Shown in pieces: positions 1 through 5,295 of a DNA stretch of 6,363 nucleotides; positions within the stretch are counted from its first letter, which is position 1; every line of letters starts with the position of its first letter. The notes beneath the pieces were generated by a model, which made no database searches, had not been told where the DNA came from, and worked only from the letters and a program-made list of their open reading frames with translations. This stretch comes from DATJJW01 sp035491935 (GTDB lineage Bacteria; Pseudomonadota; Alphaproteobacteria; ATCC43930; CGMCC-115725). The translations under genes and the position numbers were made by a program. The DNA is taken from assembly GCA_035491935.1 (NCBI GenBank), contig DATJJW010000284.1, forward strand, positions 1 to 6,363. Reading direction: 5' to 3'.

Positions 1-47
1 ACCGGACTCTGCCGCACACCCAGCACCTCCCGCGTCGATACCGTCAT
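1..47 (-). CDS. Start of a divergent gene, cut by the window edge (unidentified product)
   Basis: Read on the minus strand from 47, an ATG opens a frame that stays open to the window edge and gives MTVSTREVLGVRQSP. It is preceded by AGGGAGG (60 to 54) at a 6-nt spacing, a near-ideal Shine-Dalgarno, which is the main reason to believe this is a real gene start. The visible 15 residues are too few to assign a family, and I do not recognise the product. Its position, head-to-head with the operon and sharing the palindrome region at 124-145, suggests joint control by the operon's GntR regulator. A related transporter component or enzyme would be a reasonable guess, but only a guess. It could be spurious, since it rests on a short stretch. 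Confidence 0.6.
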   Translation of the reverse strand, partial: MTVSTREVLGVRQSP

Positions 48-53
48 CGGCTT

Positions 54-60
54 CCTCCCT
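54..60 (-). promoter_or_regulatory. Shine-Dalgarno of the divergent gene
   Basis: On the minus strand this reads AGGGAGG, 6 nt before the ATG at 47-45. It is the strongest single piece of evidence that the left edge holds a divergent coding region rather than non-coding DNA. Confidence 0.6.
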
Positions 61-123
61 CTTCTTGTCGCTCCGGCAATTCTGTCTGGACGACGAGCCG
101 GTGGAAACGTAGTGTATGAAAAA

Positions 124-139
124 CATTTGTATACAAATG
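124..139. promoter_or_regulatory. Perfect 16-bp palindrome, probable GntR/FCD operator
   Basis: CATTTGTATACAAATG is its own reverse complement over all 16 bases. It lies in an AT-rich patch (about 111-146) inside otherwise GC-rich DNA, between two divergent genes. The core TTGTATACAA fits the T-GT-N-AC type of site bound by FadR-subfamily GntR proteins (VanR-like sites have the form ATTGTATACAAT, from general knowledge). The operon encodes exactly such a regulator at 1998-2690, so autoregulation of the operon, and perhaps control of the divergent gene, is the natural inference. The site lies 42-57 nt before the preferred TTG start of the first gene and 77-92 nt before the divergent ATG. Confidence 0.75.
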
Positions 140-145
140 TACAAA
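126..145. promoter_or_regulatory. Second, overlapping inverted repeat (possible second operator register)
   Basis: TTTGTA at 126-131 and TACAAA at 140-145 form an inverted repeat with an 8-bp spacer, overlapping the perfect palindrome. Equivalently, two palindromic cores, TGTATACA (128-135) and TGTACA (138-143), start 10 bp apart, and TACAAA occurs as a direct repeat at 132-137 and 140-145. This could let two regulator dimers bind side by side or in alternative registers. The geometry is seen in the sequence; binding is inferred. Confidence 0.5.
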
Positions 146-165
146 CCTGCGCCAGGCAGGAGATC

Positions 166-172
166 GGGAGAA
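166..172 (+). promoter_or_regulatory. Ribosome binding site that decides the first gene's start
   Basis: GGGAGAA ends 8 nt before the in-frame TTG at 181. The upstream in-frame GTG at 112 has no convincing Shine-Dalgarno, and using it would place the palindromic operator inside codons 5-10. This site therefore favours TTG 181 as the true start. Confidence 0.6.
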
Positions 173-180
173 GATTCGCG

Positions 181-1215
181 TTGTCGCCCGCTCATACCGT
201 TCCCTATCGCGTCCATCTGACGCGCGTCGCCGCCATCTTCGAGCGCCTGGGCCTGCCGCCCAAGGATGCTCACCGGGTAGCCTTCTGCCTGATCGAGGCC
301 GATCTGCGCGGCGTGGCGTCCCACGGCATCAGCCGTATCCCGATCTATGCCAGGCGCCTGCGCGAAGGGCTGGTGAAGCCGAAACCCAACCTTACCTTCG
401 AGACGCCAACCCCGGTGGCGGCACGGCTCGACGGCGACAACGGCATGGGCTTCGTCGTGGGATCCGCCGCCATGGAAGGGGCCATCGAGCGGGCCCGGCG
501 CTTCGGCATCGGGCTGGTGCTGGCCCGACACAGCAATCACTTCGGCATGGCCGCCTGCTATCTGCTTCAGGCAGCCGAAGCGGGAATGGCGGCGATCGTC
601 ATGACCAATGCATCCCGCACCATGCCGGTTTGGGGCAGCCGCAAGCCATTCATCGGCACGTCGCCGCTCGCCATGGCGGCGCCGGGCGGCAAGGGTGCGC
701 CCATCGTCCTCGACATGGCGACCTCGGTCGCGGCGCGCGGCAAGATCCGCAACGCCGCCCGCCGGGGCAAGCCGATCCCGGAAGGCTGGGCGCTGGACGA
801 GCATGGCAAGCCCACCACCGATGCGGAGGCTGCCTATCGCGGCGTCGTGCTGCCGCTGGGCGGCCCGAAAGGCTCGGGCATGTCGCTGATGATGGACATC
901 ATGGCCGGCGTCATGTCCGGCGCCAGCTTCGGCGGCGATGTCCGCGACGCCTATTCGGATTTCGAGGCCCCGCAGGGGGTCGGCCATTTGTTCCTGGCCT
1001 TCCGCCCCGACCTGTTCCTCGGTTCCGACGAATACGGCGCGCGCATGGACACGCTGGTCGCGCGCGCCAAGGCCTTGCCGCTTGCGGAAGGGTTCGAGGA
1101 GATCCTGATGCCCGGCGAACGCGAGGCGCGCATGGCGGAGGCGGCACGCGCCAAGGGCGTCACCGTCAGCGACGAGGATTGCATCATGCTGGACAAGGAG
1201 GAACATCATGGCTGA
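181..1215 (+). CDS. Ldh2/MDH2-family NAD(P)-dependent oxidoreductase (2-hydroxyacid/2-oxoacid dehydrogenase)
   Basis: This is a member of the malate/L-lactate/ureidoglycolate dehydrogenase superfamily (type-2 fold, unrelated to classical Rossmann LDH/MDH). These soluble enzymes interconvert 2-hydroxy acids and 2-oxo acids, or reduce cyclic imines, with NAD(P)H. With TTG 181 as start the protein has 344 residues, the usual family length. Visible family motifs are EADLRGVASHG (about 39-49, including the conserved His48), ARHSNHFG (about 115-122, with His117 and His120), a GTSPLA segment, DMATSVAARGKI (about 178-189) and LPLGGPKGSGM (about 225-235, cofactor loop). The frame also extends up to GTG 112, but those 23 extra residues lack family resemblance and are encoded partly by the palindromic operator. 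The gene ends by overlapping the next one by 8 nt. In this operon it could oxidise or reduce the 2-oxo/2-hydroxy acid product of the aconitase-dehydrogenase pair. The family is certain; the substrate is unknown. Confidence 0.9.
   Translation: MSPAHTVPYRVHLTRVAAIFERLGLPPKDAHRVAFCLIEADLRGVASHGISRIPIYARRLREGLVKPKPNLTFETPTPVAARLDGDNGMGFVVGSAAMEGAIERARRFGIGLVLARHSNHFGMAACYLLQAAEAGMAAIVMTNASRTMPVWGSRKPFIGTSPLAMAAPGGKGAPIVLDMATSVAARGKIRNAARRGKPIPEGWALDEHGKPTTDAEAAYRGVVLPLGGPKGSGMSLMMDIMAGVMSGASFGGDVRDAYSDFEAPQGVGHLFLAFRPDLFLGSDEYGARMDTLVARAKALPLAEGFEEILMPGEREARMAEAARAKGVTVSDEDCIMLDKEEHHG
1195..1201 (+). promoter_or_regulatory. Perfect Shine-Dalgarno within the end of the upstream gene
   Basis: AAGGAGG lies 6 nt before the ATG at 1208, inside the last codons of the Ldh2-family gene. 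It fixes the start of the hydrolase gene and marks overlap-coupled translation. Confidence 0.75.
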
Positions 1216-1984
1216 GGAACCGCAGCGCTTCCATGATCCCGCCTTCGACTTGACCTTGCTGGTCCGGGGCTTTCCCGGCAAATCGTTGTTCCATGGCGGT
1301 CTCGGCTGGAGCACGATCGCGCTCTTGCGTATGGGCGGCCGGGTCATCCTGGTCGATACCGGCGCCTTCAACGCGCGACGGGCGATCTATGCCGGGCTCG
1401 AACGCGCCGGCCTCACCACCGCCGATGTCACCGATGTCTTGCTGACCCATGCGCATTACGACCACTCGATCAATTGGGTATTGTTCGAGAAGGCGCGGTT
1501 GCATATCGGCAGCGCCGAGCTCGAATGGGCGACGCCGCTGTGGGGCGACCCGGTATTGCCGGAGCTCTATATCCGCGCGCTCGCCGAGAGCCCGCGTCTG
1601 ATACCGATCGAGGATGGCGCCGAAATCGTGCCGGGCATCCGCGCGCTGCGCTGCCCCGGCCATACGCCCGGCTGCCTGGTCTTCTGCCTCGAAGGCAGCG
1701 AGCGCCGCGTCATCTTCACCGGCGATGCCGCCAAGAACCGCGCCGAATTGCTGTCCGGCACCACCGACATGACGATGAATGCGGCACAGTCCAAGGAATC
1801 GATCCAGGCGATCTGGCGGCTCTGGCGCGAGAAGCCGGACACGCTGCTCATCCCCGGCCACGATCTGCCGATGTTGCTGGAAGACGGCAAGCCGGCCTAT
1901 GTCGGCGAGCGTCGGGCCGGCATTTCCGCCTGGTATGGCGAGGACATGCTGGACACGACGATCTTCGAGTTCACCTCCAAGTGA
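1208..1984 (+). CDS. Metallo-beta-lactamase-fold hydrolase, AHL-lactonase-like
   Basis: The protein has 258 residues and a complete dinuclear metal site. THAHYDH gives His81, His83, Asp85 and His86; GHTPG gives His152; TGD gives Asp173; PGHD gives His218. An early beta-strand ending VILVDTG (about 46-52) is typical of the fold. There is no signal peptide, so it is probably cytoplasmic. The arrangement resembles the N-acyl homoserine lactonase-like branch, whose members open lactones, but MBL hydrolases also cleave thioesters and esters, so the bond cleaved is uncertain. Start ATG 1208 is set by a perfect Shine-Dalgarno, and the gene overlaps the preceding one by 8 nt. Linked to an aconitase and a decarboxylating dehydrogenase, a role in hydrolysing a lactone or ester of a hydroxy-polycarboxylic acid is more plausible than quorum quenching. 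That is inference from context. Confidence 0.88.
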   Translation: MAEEPQRFHDPAFDLTLLVRGFPGKSLFHGGLGWSTIALLRMGGRVILVDTGAFNARRAIYAGLERAGLTTADVTDVLLTHAHYDHSINWVLFEKARLHIGSAELEWATPLWGDPVLPELYIRALAESPRLIPIEDGAEIVPGIRALRCPGHTPGCLVFCLEGSERRVIFTGDAAKNRAELLSGTTDMTMNAAQSKESIQAIWRLWREKPDTLLIPGHDLPMLLEDGKPAYVGERRAGISAWYGEDMLDTTIFEFTSK

Positions 1985-1997
1985 TGATGGGAGCAAT

Positions 1998-2690
1998 ATG
2001 ACCATCCCGGCCGAACCCATCGCCTGGATACCGGCTGACGAGCCGGCCACGCCCGAAACGCCGCTCGCCCAGCAGGCCTACGAGCGGATCTTCGACGCGA
2101 TCCAGACCGGCCGTTTCGCACCGGGCATGCGGATGAAGGAGACGGCGCTGACGGCTTGGCTCGGCATGAGCCGCACGCCGGTGCGCGAGGCGGTGGCGCG
2201 GCTGGCGCTGGACGGGCTGTTGAGCAACGAGGCCTATCGCGGCATCGTCATCTCCTCGCTCGACCGCCAGATGGTCATCGAGCTGTTTCTGGCGCGCGAG
2301 GCGATGGAGGGAGCGGCTGCCGCCCTCGCCGCCCGCTACGCGACGGAGGCCGAGATCGCCGCACTTCAGGCAGTGCTGGCGCTGGGGCGCAGCGTCGCCG
2401 ACGACCCGGCCGCGGGTGTCCGCTACAACGCCCGCTTCCATACCGAGGTCTATGGCTGCGCCCATAACCGCTACCTGCTGAAGCCACTGAAGGCCCTGTG
2501 GTCGCAGATGGCGCTGGTGACCAAGGCGACCCGCCGCGCCCATGGCCGGGGCGACGAGGCGCGGGCCGAGCATGAGGCGATCGTCGACGCCATCGTCGCC
2601 CGCGATCCCGTCGCCGCCGAGGAAGCCGGCCGCGAGCATATCCGCGCCGCCCAGCGTGCGCTGCTCACTGCCTGGGTGGAGGGGCCGTGA
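1998..2690 (+). CDS. GntR-family transcriptional regulator, FadR subfamily (FCD domain)
   Basis: The protein has 230 residues. An N-terminal winged helix-turn-helix spans about 22-85, with the characteristic recognition-helix segment MSRTPVREAVARL (57-69). An all-helical FCD ligand-binding domain follows (about 90-225). Its likely metal/ligand site is Asn144, His148 (in NARFH), His192 and His214, matching the D/N-H-H-H pattern of FCD domains that often bind carboxylic acids. The start is ATG 1998, with GGGAG at 1989-1993 just upstream. The open frame runs further back to 1779, but that part overlaps the MBL gene and lacks family resemblance. The gene sits 13 nt after the hydrolase, and its stop overlaps the aconitase start. 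It probably represses the operon through the palindrome at 124-145 and is relieved by a pathway acid. It is encoded within the operon, so it would be autoregulated. Confidence 0.93.
   Translation: MTIPAEPIAWIPADEPATPETPLAQQAYERIFDAIQTGRFAPGMRMKETALTAWLGMSRTPVREAVARLALDGLLSNEAYRGIVISSLDRQMVIELFLAREAMEGAAAALAARYATEAEIAALQAVLALGRSVADDPAAGVRYNARFHTEVYGCAHNRYLLKPLKALWSQMALVTKATRRAHGRGDEARAEHEAIVDAIVARDPVAAEEAGREHIRAAQRALLTAWVEGP
2687..2690 (+). other. GTGA stop/start overlap coupling regulator and aconitase
   Basis: The regulator's TGA (2688-2690) and the aconitase GTG (2687-2689) share four bases, with a purine-rich GGAGGGG at 2678-2684. This is a classic termination-reinitiation junction and ties the amounts of the two proteins together. 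Confidence 0.75.
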
Positions 2691-5278
2691 CCCGTCCTTT
2701 CGAGATCGCCGGCCAGCACTATCGGCGCATCGAGGTCGCGACGATGCTGCCGGGATATGCCCGGCTGCCCGTCTCGCTCAAGGTGCTGGCCGAGAATGTC
2801 GCGCGCCACGCGCCGGAGGCGCTTGGCGCCTTCACCGATTGGCTGGCGGGCAAGGATGGCAGCGAGATCCCGTTCCACCCGTCCCGCGTGCTCATGCACG
2901 ACACGACCTGTCTGCCGGCGTTGGCCGACCTTGCCGCCATGCGCGACGCCATGCAGGCCCGCGGCGGCGATCCGGCCAAGGTCAATCCCCTGATCCCGGT
3001 GACCCTGGTCATCGATCATTCCGTGGCGGTCGATAATTTCGGCACCAAGGATGCCGCCGAACGCAACCTCGCCGCCGATTTCGCCCGCAATGGCGAACGC
3101 TATCGCTTCGTGCGCTGGGCTCAGCGCAACCTGGCCAATTTCGACGTCGTCTCGCCCGGCAACGGCATCATCCACCAGATCAATTTGGAGAGCCTGGCGC
3201 GCGTGGTCCGCCTGGAGGCGGAGGACCTGCTGGTGCCTGACACGCTGGTCGGTACCGACAGCCATACGCCGATGGTCGGCGCCATGGGCGTGCTCGCCTG
3301 GGGTGTGGGTGGGCTCGAAGGCCAGGCGGCAGCCTTGGGCGAGCCGCTCGACATGCAGCTGCCGCCGGTCGTCGGCATTCACACCACCGGCCGACTGCAA
3401 CCCGGCGTCGGCGCCACCGATCTGGTGCTGCATGTGACGGAGATGCTGCGCAAGCTGGGCGTGGTCGGGCAATTCGTCGAATTCTTCGGCTCTGGCCTCG
3501 ATCATCTCAGCCTTGCCGACCGGGCGACCATCGCCAACATGGCACCGGAATACGGCGCCACCACCACCTTCTTCCCGATCGACGCGGCAACCCTCGCCTT
3601 CCTCGCCGTGACCGGCCGCGATGCGGGCCACATCAGCCTGGTCGAAGCTTATGCCAAAGCACAGGGGCTGTGGCGCGATCCGGCCGCCGAGCTCGCCTTC
3701 CCCCGCACGGTCGAATTGGACCTCGGCACAGTCGAGACCAGCCTGTCGGGTCCGACCCGGCCGCATCAGCGCGTGAATCTCGCCGCCGTGCCCGCAAGCT
3801 TTGCCGAGGCGTTGGGCCATATGCCGCGGCAGACCGGCGGCATCGAGGATGGTGCGGTCCTCATCGCCTCGATCACCAGCTGCACCAACACGGCCAATCC
3901 GCGGCTGATCCTCCAGGCCGGGCTGCTGGCGCGCGCGGCGCATGCCCGAGGATTGACGCCGGCACCCTGGGTGCGCACCTCGCTGTCGCCGGGCTCACGC
4001 GCGGTCGCGGGATATCTGGAGACCAGCGGCCTTGGGGCCGATCTGGACGCGCTGGGTTTCGCCATCGCCGGCTATGGCTGCATGACCTGCATCGGCAATT
4101 CGGGACCGCTGGCGCCGGAGATCGTCGAGGCGGTGGGCCAGGGCCTGGCCGGCACCGCCGTCATCTCCGGCAACCGCAATTTCGAGGGGCGGATCAACCC
4201 GCATATCCGCTTGGCCTATCTGGCATCGCCGGCGCTGGTCGTGGCCTATGCGCTCGCCGGTACCGTCACGCGCGATCTGCGCCGCGAGCCGATCGGTTTC
4301 GACCGCCAGGGCCAGCCGGTGATGCTGGCGGATATCTGGCCCGCCGACGCCGATATCGACGAAGTATTGGCGACGGCGGTCGCCCCCGCCTATGCCAGGC
4401 ATCGCCAGGCCGGGCTGGTCGAGGCACCAGCCTGGACCGCGACAGAGGCCAAGCCCGGCGTCACCTGGGCTTGGGAGGAGGGCTCGACCTATATCCGCCG
4501 GCCGCCCTATTTCGACCGGTCCTACTTCGACCAACCGGCACCGGCGAGCCGCGTCATTGCCGGCGCGCGCATGCTGATGCTGCTGGGCGACCACGTCACC
4601 ACCGATCATATCTCGCCGGCCGGAGCCATCCCCAGGGACAGCCTGGCCGCGCGGTATTTGAGGGAACGCGGCGTGGCCGATGCCGATTTCAATCAATATT
4701 CGACCCGTCGCAGCAACCACGAGGTCATGATGCGTGGCTTGTTCACCAACCCGACCCTGGTGAACGCCCTGCTGCCCGAGGCGGAACGGCAGCCGGGCGG
4801 CCGCACGATGCATCTGCCGAGCGGCCGGATCATGACCGCTTTCGAGGCGGCGGAACGCTATCGCCGCGAGGGGACGCCCCTGATCGTCGTCGGGGGTACG
4901 GAATACGGCGCCGGCTCCAGCCGCGATTGGGGCGCCAAGGGACCGGCGCTCCTGGGCGTGCGCGCGGTCATCGCGGGCAGCTTCGAGCGCATCCATCGCA
5001 GCAATCTGGTCGGCATGGGCGTCATGCCGCTGGCCTTCGAACCGGGGACTAGCGCCGGCACGCTCGGCCTCACCGGCACGGAGCTGTTCGACCTTGTGCC
5101 CGTCGCAGATCACCCGCGCCGCATGCTCCTGACCATCCGCCGGCCTGGCAGCGATCAACAAGGCGGCAGCCGCCAGGACGTGCCCCTCAGGCTGTGCGTC
5201 GAGACCCGGACCGAGGAGGCCTATCTGGATGCCGGCGGCATCCTGCCCCATGTCCTGGACCATATCGCCAGCCACTGA
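2687..5278 (+). CDS. AcnA/IRP-type aconitase-family 4Fe-4S hydro-lyase with altered substrate site
   Basis: The protein has 863 residues, slightly shorter than E. coli AcnA (about 890), with all aconitase domains present. Cluster ligands are Cys399 (ITSCTNT) and Cys465/Cys468 (YGCMTCIGNSG). Active-site elements include DHS (110-112), PGNGIIHQINLE (157-168), GTDSHT with Asp191-Ser192-His193, GNRNFEGR with Asn496, Arg497 and Arg502, the swivel-domain MMRG Arg683, and YGAGSSRDW with Ser744-Ser745-Arg746. The catalytic machinery looks intact. The oddity is at 67-78: AcnA/IRP1 enzymes have LQDFTGVPA, where the Gln contacts substrate, while here it is MHDTTCLPA, so His71 replaces Gln and Cys75 replaces Gly. 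A His is also found there in AcnD, the 2-methylcitrate dehydratase, and PGNGI-HQINLE is likewise AcnD-like, but the overall sequence is closer to AcnA. No prpF, prpB or prpC lies nearby. The start is GTG 2687, sharing GTGA with the regulator's stop, with GGAGGGG just upstream. Candidates are an accessory aconitase or a hydratase for a citrate homologue. Confidence 0.93.
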   Translation: MTRPFEIAGQHYRRIEVATMLPGYARLPVSLKVLAENVARHAPEALGAFTDWLAGKDGSEIPFHPSRVLMHDTTCLPALADLAAMRDAMQARGGDPAKVNPLIPVTLVIDHSVAVDNFGTKDAAERNLAADFARNGERYRFVRWAQRNLANFDVVSPGNGIIHQINLESLARVVRLEAEDLLVPDTLVGTDSHTPMVGAMGVLAWGVGGLEGQAAALGEPLDMQLPPVVGIHTTGRLQPGVGATDLVLHVTEMLRKLGVVGQFVEFFGSGLDHLSLADRATIANMAPEYGATTTFFPIDAATLAFLAVTGRDAGHISLVEAYAKAQGLWRDPAAELAFPRTVELDLGTVETSLSGPTRPHQRVNLAAVPASFAEALGHMPRQTGGIEDGAVLIASITSCTNTANPRLILQAGLLARAAHARGLTPAPWVRTSLSPGSRAVAGYLETSGLGADLDALGFAIAGYGCMTCIGNSGPLAPEIVEAVGQGLAGTAVISGNRNFEGRINPHIRLAYLASPALVVAYALAGTVTRDLRREPIGFDRQGQPVMLADIWPADADIDEVLATAVAPAYARHRQAGLVEAPAWTATEAKPGVTWAWEEGSTYIRRPPYFDRSYFDQPAPASRVIAGARMLMLLGDHVTTDHISPAGAIPRDSLAARYLRERGVADADFNQYSTRRSNHEVMMRGLFTNPTLVNALLPEAERQPGGRTMHLPSGRIMTAFEAAERYRREGTPLIVVGGTEYGAGSSRDWGAKGPALLGVRAVIAGSFERIHRSNLVGMGVMPLAFEPGTSAGTLGLTGTELFDLVPVADHPRRMLLTIRRPGSDQQGGSRQDVPLRLCVETRTEEAYLDAGGILPHVLDHIASH

Positions 5279-5284
5279 CCTTCC

Positions 5285-5290
5285 GGAGGA
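5285..5290 (+). promoter_or_regulatory. Shine-Dalgarno of the decarboxylating dehydrogenase
   Basis: GGAGGA lies 5 nt before ATG 5296, in the 17-nt gap after the aconitase. It selects ATG 5296 over the longer upstream open frame beginning inside the aconitase gene. Confidence 0.75.
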
Positions 5291-5295
5291 ATCTC

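Noticed and set aside
60..135. Sigma-70 promoter for the operon (TTGTCG at 65-70, or TATACA at 130-135 as a -10)
   Set aside because: No -35/-10 pair with acceptable spacing and match was found in either direction, so no promoter is called, although one must lie in this region.
1779..1997. N-terminal extension of the GntR regulator
   Set aside because: It overlaps the end of the MBL gene, is Arg/Ser-rich and unlike any GntR N-terminus. ATG 1998 has its own Shine-Dalgarno and gives a normal 230-residue FCD regulator.
2471..3943. 490-codon open frame on the minus strand antisense to the regulator and aconitase
   Set aside because: It lies almost wholly opposite a clearly recognised aconitase, its translation is low-complexity and rich in Arg, Gly, Ala and His with no family resemblance, and such antisense frames are expected at this GC content.
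3995..5275. 426-codon minus-strand open frame antisense to the aconitase
   Set aside because: Same pattern: a shadow frame of a GC-rich gene, with no recognisable motifs and no independent Shine-Dalgarno support.
2687..5278. Assignment as AcnD (2-methylcitrate dehydratase) of the methylcitrate cycle
   Set aside because: The His at the Gln position is AcnD-like, but most of the sequence follows AcnA (DHSVAVDNFG, GTDSHT, TTDHISPAGAI), and no prpF, prpC or prpB is present. It is left as an aconitase-family enzyme of unknown substrate.
5194..5295. N-terminal extension of the decarboxylating dehydrogenase
   Set aside because: It lies inside the aconitase coding region. ATG 5296 has GGAGGA at 5 nt and begins directly with the conserved nucleotide-binding strand.
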